A stretch of 48,451 nucleotides of DNA from Candidatus Acetothermia bacterium (lineage in GTDB: Bacteria > Bipolaricaulota > Bipolaricaulia > RBG-16-55-9). Both the position numbers and the translations under genes were made by a program. Below are positions 8,237 through 15,426 of the stretch, in pieces (position 1 is the stretch's first letter; each line of letters opens with the position of its first letter). The DNA lies in NCBI GenBank assembly GCA_016201405.1, contig JACQCZ010000006.1, forward strand, positions 1-48,451. Reading direction: 5' to 3'. Under the pieces are notes generated by a model that made no database searches, was not told the DNA's origin, and saw only the letters and a program-made list of their open reading frames with translations.

Positions 8237-9679
8237 TTACTTGCGAACATAGCTCCAAAGAGTCTCATTGTCTTTGTCCTTTAGCTCGATGCCCATCTCC
8301 TGAAGCTGGTTGCGAATCTTGTCAGAGAGCTGAAATTCTTTCTTTACTCTCAGGTCGTTTCGAAGCTGGATGAGAAGTTGAATCAGCTTCTCTTGCGACT
8401 CACTGCCTGACTGCATCCAGGGGGACTCTTGGAAGAGCCCGAGTGGCTCTCCAAGCTCGCGAAACAGATCCAATGCCTCTTTGAGCAGGGGCAAGTCGCT
8501 GGGAGCAACGTTCTGCCGGAAGATATTCGCTTCTTTGACAAACTCAAAGAGGACTCCCATCCCGCCAGCGGTATTGAAGTCGTTGTCGAGACTCTGGATA
8601 TATTCTTCACGAGTCTTCTCGATCAGAGCCAGAAAATCTTTCCCAGCATCGCTGAGCTTTTTCGGATCAAGCTTGAGATCATCAGCCTGACCCTTCACTT
8701 GAGATGCCAGCCCTTCCAGTAAGTTATAAATTCTTTCTACAGCGCGCTTTGAATCGGCCAAGAGGTCATGTGAGAAGCCCATCGGGGAGCGGTAATGCTT
8801 GCTCAAATAGAAATAGCGGATGGCCTCTCGGCCATATTGGGCGATGATGTCGCGGGCATATTCAAAATTGCCTAGCGATTTGCTCATCTTCTCCCCCTGG
8901 ATGTTGAGCAGCTCATTGTGCAGCCAGTAGCGCACAAAGGGCTTTCCGGTATTCGACTCGCTCTGGGCTATCTCGTTTTCGTGGTGCGGGAAGATCAGAT
9001 CTGTGCCGCCGCCATGAATATCAAAGGTCTCTCCCAGAATCTCCATGGACATGACAGAGCACTCCAGGTGCCAGCCCGGCCTTCCTTCACCCCAGGGGGA
9101 TGGCCAGTGGGGCTCTCCAGGCTTTGCGCCCTTCCAGAGAGCGAAATCAAGTGGGTCTTCTTTCTGCTCATTCACTTCCACGCGTGCCCCGGCTTGCAAG
9201 TCATCAATGCTCTTCTTGGAAAGTTTTCCGTAGCCTTTGAAGCGCTTTACTCGAAAGAAGATATCCCCTTTGACTTCATAAGCGGAGCCCTTCTGAATCA
9301 ATTGCTCGATAAACTTTACCATCTCTGGAATCTTTTCAGTCGCTTTAGGCTGAATATTGGCGGGACGTACACCCAATTTTTCTAGATCTTCAAAGTAGGC
9401 CTGAGTATATTTTTGAGCCACTTCGCTTGGAGAGATCTTCTCAGCGGTCGCGCGGTTGATGATCTTGTCGTCGACATCTGTCACATTCTGCGCATAGAGA
9501 ACTTTGTAGCCACGATGTTCCAGGTAACGTCTCAAGCTGTCAAAAAGAATAAAGGGGCGCGCATTCCCAATATGAAAGTAGTCATAGACTGTCGGGCCGC
9601 AAACGTACATCTTGACTCTTCCAGGCTCGACTGGCTGGAAATCCTCTAGCTTTTTTGTAAGGGTGTTATAAAACTTCAT
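8237..9679 (-). CDS. cysS: Cysteinyl-tRNA synthetase
   Basis: 480 residues, normal length. Class I signature HIGN at 36-39 preceded by VCGPTVYDYF (the Cys is a zinc ligand), PSPWGEGRPGWHLECS in the middle, and KMSKS at about residue 263-267 (GEKMSKSLGN). It charges tRNA-Cys in the cytoplasm. The C-terminal part from about residue 340 is the helical DALR/anticodon region. The ATG at 9679 gives the canonical start MKFYNTLTK. Transcribed alone, divergent from the COG2426 gene. Confidence 0.97.
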   Translation of the reverse strand: MKFYNTLTKKLEDFQPVEPGRVKMYVCGPTVYDYFHIGNARPFILFDSLRRYLEHRGYKVLYAQNVTDVDDKIINRATAEKISPSEVAQKYTQAYFEDLEKLGVRPANIQPKATEKIPEMVKFIEQLIQKGSAYEVKGDIFFRVKRFKGYGKLSKKSIDDLQAGARVEVNEQKEDPLDFALWKGAKPGEPHWPSPWGEGRPGWHLECSVMSMEILGETFDIHGGGTDLIFPHHENEIAQSESNTGKPFVRYWLHNELLNIQGEKMSKSLGNFEYARDIIAQYGREAIRYFYLSKHYRSPMGFSHDLLADSKRAVERIYNLLEGLASQVKGQADDLKLDPKKLSDAGKDFLALIEKTREEYIQSLDNDFNTAGGMGVLFEFVKEANIFRQNVAPSDLPLLKEALDLFRELGEPLGLFQESPWMQSGSESQEKLIQLLIQLRNDLRVKKEFQLSDKIRNQLQEMGIELKDKDNETLWSYVRK

Positions 9680-9717
9680 GGTCGCTCCTGTGGCTGGAGA
9701 GTATAGTTTGATGCTTT

Positions 9718-9723
9718 TAGAAT
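9718..9723 (+). promoter_or_regulatory. -10 box of the COG2426-like gene, near-leaderless
   Basis: TAGAAT at 9718-9723, 9 nt before the GTG at 9733. There is no Shine-Dalgarno sequence. The same hexamer precedes accC and the M16 peptidase gene. Confidence 0.45.
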
Positions 9724-9732
9724 ATCAACATC

Positions 9733-10206
9733 GTGGATTTATTCAATATGAAGGAAGCTTTGATTGTAGTGGGGGTGGCCGCCCTCCCGATCAGCGAGTT
9801 GCGTGGGGCCATTCCGCTTGCCATTCTTCAATACCACATGCCCCCATTAGCAGCCTTTGGGTTAGCTGTGATGGGCAATCTTATCCCGATTCTTCTGATC
9901 TTAGCATGGTTGGGTCCACTAGTGACTGTACTAAGCCAAGTAAGCTTCTTCTCCAGGATATTTGACTGGCTCTTTGCCACCACTCGCAAGCATCATAGCG
10001 CCCAATTCGAGCGTTGGGGAAAGATCACGCTCGTCATTTTGGTCGCCCTTCCCGTGCCTGTGATTGCGGGTGCCTGGACAGGTGCGCTCGTCGCCTTCCT
10101 CTTTAACGTCCCATTTTGGCAATCCTTCCGATTGATTGCACTAGGTGTATTAATCGCAGGGTTAGTCATTACACTCGGGACATTGGGCGTGCTTCAAATC
10201 TTTTAG
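9733..10206 (+). CDS. COG2426-like small integral membrane protein (annotated 'small multidrug export' family)
   Basis: 157 residues from GTG (152 if ATG 9748 is used), with about four hydrophobic segments (around 9-30, 42-65, 98-120, 130-155). The motif VAALPISELRGAIPLAI near the N-terminus and the loop FERWGKITLVILVALPVPVIAGAWTGAL are hallmarks of this family (Pfam Sm_multidrug_ex). The name implies drug export, but I know of no firm biochemical demonstration. It is flanked by a divergent cysS and a strong bidirectional hairpin, so it is probably monocistronic. Confidence 0.85.
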   Translation: MDLFNMKEALIVVGVAALPISELRGAIPLAILQYHMPPLAAFGLAVMGNLIPILLILAWLGPLVTVLSQVSFFSRIFDWLFATTRKHHSAQFERWGKITLVILVALPVPVIAGAWTGALVAFLFNVPFWQSFRLIALGVLIAGLVITLGTLGVLQIF

Positions 10207-10243
10207 GCCTCAGGTTTTTATTTCCCGGCAGATGCAGAAAATA

Positions 10244-10275
10244 AGAGAGGGCTGCGAGTTCTCGCAGCCCTCTCT
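10244..10275. terminator. Strong bidirectional terminator hairpin
   Basis: A perfect 14-bp stem (AGAGAGGGCTGCGA / TCGCAGCCCTCTCT) with GTTC loop, between the convergent COG2426 gene and secreted protein A. The reverse strand continues into a U-rich stretch (TTATTTTC). A second small hairpin (CCTGAG...CTCAGG) follows at about 10288-10308, nearer to gene A. Confidence 0.85.
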
Positions 10276-10319
10276 CGTATCTTACTGCCTGAGAATACGA
10301 CCCTCAGGAGTTATTGACC

Positions 10320-11609
10320 TTAGAAGCTGACGCTGACGAAGATGTCGGCCAGCGTAAGTCCTGTGGTGGTGAAGACCGCTTTCGCACTGAAGGAAACAAG
10401 CCCACCAGGGACGCTAACTGCAAAGGTGATTTTGCTGAATTTAGCCGGCGGACCACCTGTGAAGCTGGCCGTCGCACTCATCGTGAAGCCAAGCCGTGTG
10501 ACTGCGAGCGTCACTGTAGCCGTGGTGAGACCCGTACCAGGTTTGATCGTAGCTTTAATGATGAACTGGGCCGGGTTGGTGTCCGGGTTGAGCACTGCAT
10601 TGATGACTACACTCGTAGCAGCAATCGTGCCGGTCGGAGAGATCGTGACCGTGAGCGTTCCTGCTCCAGCGTTGAAGACAAGCTTAGCACCGCTGAAGGA
10701 GAGCGAGGTCAGGTCCGTGAAGGAGAAGGTGGCTGTGAACGGAATCGGCACACTGGGTGTGTTGAACGTGAAGTCAGTCTCCAATGAACATGCTGAGACC
10801 TTCACGCAGTCCACAAAACCGCTAGCGCTTACACCAGTAGCAATTGGCACACCGACGATAGCGATGGACTCGCGATCGAAGAGAATGTCAGGCTTCGGCA
10901 CAGCAACACAGTCTGGGTTGACGCTGTTTGGAGCAAGAATGTGCTTCTTGATCACGTTGGGTGTGTTCTGCAGACAGAGTGCTGTGTCAAAGAACAAGCC
11001 TACACCACTCGGAGTCTGACCTGAGATTGAGACGTCGTCACCGAAGGCATAGGCAACGCTCTGAACACCCAAGACACCCGATTGAACTGTCAGACCGGCA
11101 TTCTGACCAAAGGCGTTGACGTCTTCAAAGACGGCCAAGTTGGAGAATGTGACTCCACCCAATGAGACGCTGGCCGTCACTCTCTTCTTGATGAAGTGGA
11201 GTGTGGGGTAGAACGGAGTCGTGGATGGGTCACTGAACGATGATGGGTAACAGTTGTTGCCGATGTTAGCGCCGTTCGGGGATCCACAGGAGAAGCGGGC
11301 GAAGACCAACTGGGTCGTCAAATCCAATGCACCAAGGGTCGCGGAGCTGGTGAGGATGACGTCCTCAACGCCGGCGATACCAAAGTGCGTGTGTAATGTG
11401 GTGCTCAGACCGCTGACGACGTATGTGAGGTTGAGCTCCGTCTCGAAGTCAATGTAGAGCACTGAAAGCTCGTTTTCGGTGTTCTGAGGCACAAGCAGGA
11501 AATGGATGCCAAAATTTCCGGTAACGTCTGCCTTGGTTGTCAGGGTAAAGAAACCCAAGGCAAGGATAGCTACCAGGGCAATATTCAAAACCTTGAACTT
11601 GCTAGACAT
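10320..11609 (-). CDS. Secreted paralog A: strand-rich probable surface/outer-membrane protein
   Basis: 429 residues; unknown family. The signal peptide (MSSKFKVLNIALVAILALGF..., cut after TKA before DVTG) is almost the same as in paralogs B and C. The mature N-terminus DVTGNFGIH and the segment TLHTHFGIAGVEDVILT are shared with B. A Cys-containing insert (residues about 113-135) is absent from B. The C-terminal 180 residues are a run of strand-like blocks with conserved DTNPA and SFTGGPPAKF, ending ADIFVSVSF; the terminal Phe suggests outer-membrane insertion. It could instead be a surface layer or fibre protein. A strong Shine-Dalgarno (AAGGAGGT) and its own promoter suggest high expression. 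Confidence 0.75.
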   Translation of the reverse strand: MSSKFKVLNIALVAILALGFFTLTTKADVTGNFGIHFLLVPQNTENELSVLYIDFETELNLTYVVSGLSTTLHTHFGIAGVEDVILTSSATLGALDLTTQLVFARFSCGSPNGANIGNNCYPSSFSDPSTTPFYPTLHFIKKRVTASVSLGGVTFSNLAVFEDVNAFGQNAGLTVQSGVLGVQSVAYAFGDDVSISGQTPSGVGLFFDTALCLQNTPNVIKKHILAPNSVNPDCVAVPKPDILFDRESIAIVGVPIATGVSASGFVDCVKVSACSLETDFTFNTPSVPIPFTATFSFTDLTSLSFSGAKLVFNAGAGTLTVTISPTGTIAATSVVINAVLNPDTNPAQFIIKATIKPGTGLTTATVTLAVTRLGFTMSATASFTGGPPAKFSKITFAVSVPGGLVSFSAKAVFTTTGLTLADIFVSVSF

Positions 11610-11729
11610 GTAGCGACCTCCTTTTTTGGGTTAGGTATAAAATTCGTTTCACAAAACCCCTAGGGATTTGATTTGTGGTTCATTTTATCTGCCGTATCGT
11701 TCCCGAGTGCGACCACCTCCTCATTTCTA
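11610..11729 (-). promoter_or_regulatory. Conserved 5' leader of secreted paralog A
   Basis: The predicted 120-nt leader begins near 11729. Close to its 5' end it has ATGAGGAGGTGGT, at 11654-11669 a near-palindrome (AAACCCCTAGGGATTT on the plus strand) that folds in RNA as AAAUCC-CUAG-GGGUUU, and finally AAAAAAGGAGGTCGCTAC before the ATG. The same three blocks occur in the same order before paralog B. Confidence 0.55.
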
Positions 11730-11735
11730 TCCATC

Positions 11736-11764
11736 ATCTTAATCATGTTGCCTCATTTTGTCAA
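11736..11764 (-). promoter_or_regulatory. Promoter of secreted paralog A
   Basis: Reverse strand TTGACA (11759-11764), 17-nt spacer, TAAGAT (11736-11741): a near-consensus sigma70-type promoter. Start of transcription expected near 11729. Confidence 0.75.
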
Positions 11765-11865
11765 TAGCACTTTTGCACGATTCGTCCGTCTTGTTGAGGG
11801 AAAACCGAGGGCCGCGCGTCGCATTGCCCGACCCTCGTTCCCTGTTCAGATTTTCATGATTCACT

Positions 11866-11882
11866 GGGTTCTCCAAGAACCC
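11866..11882 (-). terminator. Hairpin after secreted paralog B
   Basis: GGGTTCT-cca-AGAACCC, a perfect 7-bp stem 14 nt past the B stop codon. The U-tract on the B strand is weak, so termination may be partial. A longer imperfect hairpin (about 11797-11846) lies between it and the A promoter. Confidence 0.5.
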
Positions 11883-11896
11883 TGCCCTGATTTTTA

Positions 11897-13087
11897 TTAG
11901 AAGGTCACCGTCAAGAAGATCTCACCATAGACCATGCCAGATGGCGTGAATGTGGTCGTCGCATCCAAGCTGAGTGCTGATCCGGAGACTGAGGCGGAGA
12001 ATGTGATTCCGTCAAATAAGGCTGGCGGACCACCCGAGAACGTTGCCGTCACTCCCAAGACCAAGCCAGCGCGCTCTACGGTGAAGCTGACCACAGCATC
12101 AGTCAATCCAACGCCAGGAGCGATGTCAGCGTCGATCTCCAACGTGGCTGGGTTGGTGTCCGCATTGAGCGTGGTGACCACAGAGATACCAACGGCGCCG
12201 ATTGTGCCTACTGGAGTAATGCCGATTACAAGCTGGCCGCTACCCGAAGACAAGGTGAGCGTTGCTCCACCGAAGGTGAGGCTAAGCAGATCGGTGAAGG
12301 TGAACTTGGCTGTGAATGGAATCGGGCCACCTGCAAACTTGGCTGTCATCGTAAAGACACAGGCATTGATGGTGACACAGCTAAGAACGCTGCTGCCCGT
12401 CACGCCAGGAGCCAACGGCACACCGCTGACGGTCATCCGCTCAAAGTCAAAGAGGATGTCCGGCTTGGGGGTCGTCGCACAGTCTGGATTGACTGTGTAT
12501 GGGGTGATGGCAAAGTGCTTCTTGATGCTGTCTGGGATTCTCTGCATACAGAGACCCGTTTGAGCTGTGATGCTGATTCCGCTTGGGGTCTGGCCCGTAA
12601 GCGTAACGACATCACCAAAAGCATATGCTGTCTGCAGATTTATGAAGAGGTTTGTGTCCTCAAACTGAGCCTCGTTGACGAACGTCACTCCACCAAGTGA
12701 GAGAGATGCTTTCACGTACTTCTTGCAGAAGTGAAGAGTGGGGTAGAAGGGAACAGTTGAACCATAAGCAAATCGACAAAAAACCAAGATCGTGTTGAGG
12801 TCCAACGCACCCAATGTGGCAGACGCGGTGAGGATGACGTCCTCAATACCTGCAATACCAAAGTGAGTGTGGAATGAGGTGCTCAATCCACTAATGACCA
12901 CAGTAACGTTCAATGCGTTCTCAATGTCAAAGTCGATGACAGAAAGCTCAGTCGCAGTCGACTGTGGGTGGATAGAGATATGTGTCACGAAGCTTCCGGT
13001 AACGTCTGCCTTTGTTGTCATGGTGAAGAAACCCAAGGCAAAGATAGCTACCAGGGCAATACTTAAAACCTTGAACTTGCTAGACAT
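11897..13087 (-). CDS. Secreted paralog B: strand-rich probable surface/outer-membrane protein
   Basis: 396 residues, paralog of A. Signal peptide MSSKFKVLSIALVAIFALGF..., mature start DVTGSFVTHISIHPQSTATE, shared block SFHTHFGIAGIEDVILT, then the DTNPA and TFSGGPPALF landmarks and the end GEIFLTVTF with terminal Phe. It lacks the Cys-rich insert of A but keeps scattered Cys pairs (for example VLSCVTINACVF). About 110 bp covering the signal peptide and ribosome site are some 94% identical to A, while the mature part has diverged widely. Own promoter and leader; 287 nt from A on the same strand. Function unknown; an abundant envelope protein is the best guess. Confidence 0.75.
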   Translation of the reverse strand: MSSKFKVLSIALVAIFALGFFTMTTKADVTGSFVTHISIHPQSTATELSVIDFDIENALNVTVVISGLSTSFHTHFGIAGIEDVILTASATLGALDLNTILVFCRFAYGSTVPFYPTLHFCKKYVKASLSLGGVTFVNEAQFEDTNLFINLQTAYAFGDVVTLTGQTPSGISITAQTGLCMQRIPDSIKKHFAITPYTVNPDCATTPKPDILFDFERMTVSGVPLAPGVTGSSVLSCVTINACVFTMTAKFAGGPIPFTAKFTFTDLLSLTFGGATLTLSSGSGQLVIGITPVGTIGAVGISVVTTLNADTNPATLEIDADIAPGVGLTDAVVSFTVERAGLVLGVTATFSGGPPALFDGITFSASVSGSALSLDATTTFTPSGMVYGEIFLTVTF

Positions 13088-13229
13088 GTAGCGACCTCCT
13101 TTTTTGGATTACGTAGGTGTAGATCTAATTGCAAAACCCCTAGGGATTTATGCTGATTATTTTCCGTCGTGTTGTGGGATAACCACCTCCTCATAGGATA
13201 CACATATGCGAATTCAGAATTTTCCTGTG
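13088..13229 (-). promoter_or_regulatory. Conserved 5' leader of secreted paralog B
   Basis: About 142 nt from the predicted start to the ATG. Shares with leader A: ATGAGGAGGTGGT near the 5' end, the 16-nt near-palindrome at 13134-13149 (centre 54 nt from the ATG, against 52 in A) and AAAAAAGGAGGTCGCTAC at the 3' end. The sequence between these blocks is not conserved, which points to selected elements. Confidence 0.55.
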
Positions 13230-13235
13230 TTCGGT

Positions 13236-13264
13236 ATCCTAGCATAATTCGCCAGTCCTGTCAA
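13236..13264 (-). promoter_or_regulatory. Promoter of secreted paralog B
   Basis: Reverse strand TTGACA (13259-13264), 17-nt spacer, TAGGAT (13236-13241). The rest of the 369-nt gap 13088-13456 holds leader B on one side and the lexA promoter on the other; nothing else is recognised in 13265-13384 except a short ATTC..GAATG fragment at about 13324-13336 resembling the dispersed repeats. Confidence 0.7.
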
Positions 13265-13384
13265 GACCTTTTAGTGTTTCAGTGCTCATCATTTACGCAA
13301 AAAAGCCGCTTCGCGTTTCCTGCATTCGGAATGACTCTTCTATTCATAAAATAAAGCGCTCGCCCAAGTCAAATCGAACTCCAC

Positions 13385-13413
13385 TTGACAAGCATACAAA
13401 TGTATGCTATATA
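13385..13413 (+). promoter_or_regulatory. lexA promoter with LexA operator in the spacer
   Basis: TTGACA (13385-13390), 17-nt spacer, TATATA (13408-13413). The spacer contains the perfect palindrome GCATACAAATGTATGC (13392-13407). A second half-site, GTATGC, follows at 13417-13422. The position between -35 and -10 fits classical autorepression. I see no other copy of the palindrome upstream of recA or uvrC. Confidence 0.75.
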
Positions 13414-13456
13414 TATGTATGCCAATCACCTGTATCCTGGAGAGCAGGGAGGAACG

Positions 13457-14068
13457 ATGTCGCGAGAATTGACTGAAAAGCAGAGACAGATCTTACAGTT
13501 TATTGTCGAATCCATGGACGATACCGGAGTAACCCCAACCATGAGGGAGATTGCCAGCCGTTTTGGCTTCTCAGCTCCGGCCAGCGTCAGAAGACATCTA
13601 GATGCGTTAGAGAAGAAAGGCTACATCCGCCGACATGAAGGACGAGCACGCGGGATCGAGCCGATCAAAGATCAGGTTCGGAGGCTCTTCTGGCAGCGCA
13701 CGGGGATCCCTCTGGTGGGACAAGTTGCAGCCGGTACTCCCATCTTAGCGGAAGAGAATATTGAAGATGTTCTTCAGCTTGGAGGCCTCTTCCCCATGGA
13801 GCAGGGGCTATTCGCATTACGGGTCAAAGGGGACAGCATGATTGAGGCGGGCATCCTCGAGGGTGACCTCCTGGTAGTCCGTCCGCAGCCCACAGCCGAT
13901 GTTGGTGATATTGTCGTGGCCATGCTGGGGGATGAAGGGACGGTCAAGCGCTTTGGCCGCGCAGGCGATCACATTCGCTTAGAGCCGGCCAACAAAGATT
14001 ATTTCCCAATCATCACGCGAGATGCCCGGGTCGTGGGTGTTGTGGTTGGCTTAGTCCGCCACCTGTAG
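13457..14068 (+). CDS. lexA: LexA SOS repressor
   Basis: 203 residues from the ATG at 13457, preceded by GGGAGG. N-terminal winged helix-turn-helix ([15 protein letters not shown]... [17 protein letters not shown], residues 5-60); self-cleavage bond Ala92-Gly93 in VAAGTP; catalytic Ser127 (GDSMIEAG) and Lys164 (GTVKRF). It represses damage-response genes and cleaves itself when bound to RecA filaments. recA follows 47 nt downstream without an obvious promoter or box of its own, so lexA-recA is probably one autoregulated operon. Confidence 0.97.
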   Translation: MSRELTEKQRQILQFIVESMDDTGVTPTMREIASRFGFSAPASVRRHLDALEKKGYIRRHEGRARGIEPIKDQVRRLFWQRTGIPLVGQVAAGTPILAEENIEDVLQLGGLFPMEQGLFALRVKGDSMIEAGILEGDLLVVRPQPTADVGDIVVAMLGDEGTVKRFGRAGDHIRLEPANKDYFPIITRDARVVGVVVGLVRHL

Positions 14069-14115
14069 AGCGCCGTTCAAATCTATCATTTCTATTTATT
14101 GGAGGAGGAGCAACG

Positions 14116-15237
14116 ATGGGGAAGGCAGAAGTCCTCGATGGAGTTTTAGAGCAGATTCGTAAGCGCTATGGCGATGGCTCGATCATGTGGCTGGGTGATT
14201 CAACCCGTCACAATATAGAGGTCATTCCCACAGGATCCCTTGCCCTGGACATAGCGCTCGGCATCGGCGGTGTGCCGCGCGGCAGAATCGTCGAGATCTT
14301 TGGGCCAGAGTCTTCCGGTAAGACGACCCTGGCGCTGCACCTGATCGCTCAGGCGCAGAAGCGCGGTGGCGTGACCGCCTTTATTGATGCAGAGCACGCG
14401 CTCGATCCGAAATATGCCAGCGCCATTGGAGTCGATCTCAGGCAGGTGCTGCTGAGCCAGCCCAACTCTGGAGAGCAGGCGCTGGAGATCACCGAGCAGC
14501 TGGTGCGCAGCAGTGCTGTTGATATTATCGTCGTTGATTCGGTTGCAGCTCTTGTCCCTGAGGCTGAGATCACAGGCTCGATGGGGGATGCCCAGGTCGG
14601 TCTACAAGCCCGCTTGATGAGTCAGGCGATGCGAAAGCTGACCAGCGCCGTCGGAAACTCCAAGACGACTGTCGTTTTCATCAACCAGATTCGCGCGATG
14701 ATCAATGCCGGCAGCCCGTGGGGTCCATCGACTACAACTACGGGTGGTCTGGCGCTCAAGTTCTATGCCTCGTTGCGCATCGAGATCAAGCGTATTGGCA
14801 GCGTTGATGAGGGGACGGGCGAGAATAAGCAGAAGATTGGAAACGAGACGCTAATTAAAGTTGTTAAGAACAAGCTTGCGCCTCCATTCCGCGAAGCCAG
14901 GGTGGACATCATCTATGGCAAGGGATTTGTCCGCACCCGTGAGCTGATTACGCTTGGTGAAGATCTGAACCTGGTCAAGAAGAGCGGTGCCTGGTACTCC
15001 TACAACGACGAGAAGCTGGGTCAAGGCCTGACGAACTCTGCGCTTGCTTTGGAGCAGAACGAAGCCTTAGCCAAGCAGATCGAACAGGAGATTCTTACCA
15101 AAGTGGGGTTGCAGCGCACTCCAATCACAACAGTTGAAATCACCTCTGCCCAGCCTAGCGAGAATGGCCACGGGGCTGAAGAGGATGAGAGACCCAAGAA
15201 GATTACAAAGAGAGTTGCTGTAACAGCAGCAGTTTAA
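14116..15237 (+). CDS. recA: Recombinase RecA
   Basis: 373 residues. Walker A GPESSGKT at 63-70, the conserved [10 protein letters not shown] and [19 protein letters not shown], and the L2-region sequence [12 protein letters not shown]. It forms the ATP-dependent filament on single-stranded DNA that drives strand exchange and LexA cleavage. The C-terminal 60 residues are variable and, unlike the acidic tail of E. coli RecA, end basic ([15 protein letters not shown]). Strong ribosome site GGAGGAGGAG before the ATG. Followed by a long-stem hairpin and the convergent uvrC. Confidence 0.98.
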   Translation: MGKAEVLDGVLEQIRKRYGDGSIMWLGDSTRHNIEVIPTGSLALDIALGIGGVPRGRIVEIFGPESSGKTTLALHLIAQAQKRGGVTAFIDAEHALDPKYASAIGVDLRQVLLSQPNSGEQALEITEQLVRSSAVDIIVVDSVAALVPEAEITGSMGDAQVGLQARLMSQAMRKLTSAVGNSKTTVVFINQIRAMINAGSPWGPSTTTTGGLALKFYASLRIEIKRIGSVDEGTGENKQKIGNETLIKVVKNKLAPPFREARVDIIYGKGFVRTRELITLGEDLNLVKKSGAWYSYNDEKLGQGLTNSALALEQNEALAKQIEQEILTKVGLQRTPITTVEITSAQPSENGHGAEEDERPKKITKRVAVTAAV

Positions 15238-15252
15238 TTCATTCGCGTTTGG

Positions 15253-15321
15253 AGTGGGGTAAGGGAGTAATCAAATGAGAAGGGAGGCCATCCCCCACAA
15301 ATGATCTGTCCTTACCCCACT
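15253..15321 (+). terminator. Long-stem hairpin after recA
   Basis: AGTGGGGTAAGG (15253-15264) pairs perfectly with CCTTACCCCACT (15310-15321), enclosing 45 nt that can form a smaller GGG/CCC hairpin. Followed by GCTATTTTAG. A terminator is likely, but the large loop is unusual for a simple intrinsic one. Confidence 0.55.
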
Positions 15322-15362
15322 GCTATTTTAGAGATTGATTTAGAAATTGCGATGACCCACCC

Positions 15363-15411
15363 GGGGAGAGCGAAGCTCTTCTTTGAGGAAATTATAGAAC
15401 TCGCTCTCCCC
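15363..15411 (-). terminator. Hairpin after uvrC
   Basis: GGGGAGAGCGA (15363-15373) pairs with TCGCTCTCCCC (15401-15411), an 11-bp perfect stem around a 27-nt loop, starting 16 nt beyond the uvrC stop. Confidence 0.55.
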
Positions 15412-15426
15412 TCCCTCTCACGTCAA

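Noticed and set aside
10342-11019. 225-codon plus-strand open frame inside secreted paralog A
   Set aside because: It is antisense to a gene with clear signal peptide, ribosome site and paralogs; the frame stays open because of the Thr/Ser/Val-rich codons opposite.
11934-12563. 209-codon plus-strand open frame inside secreted paralog B
   Set aside because: Same reason as for A; no ribosome site and composition mirrors the real gene.
13063-13245. Leader peptide frame beginning at ATGAGGAGGTGGT in leader B
   Set aside because: The frame is not conserved in leader A (it stops after 14 codons with unrelated residues); the shared block looks like a nucleic-acid element, not coding.
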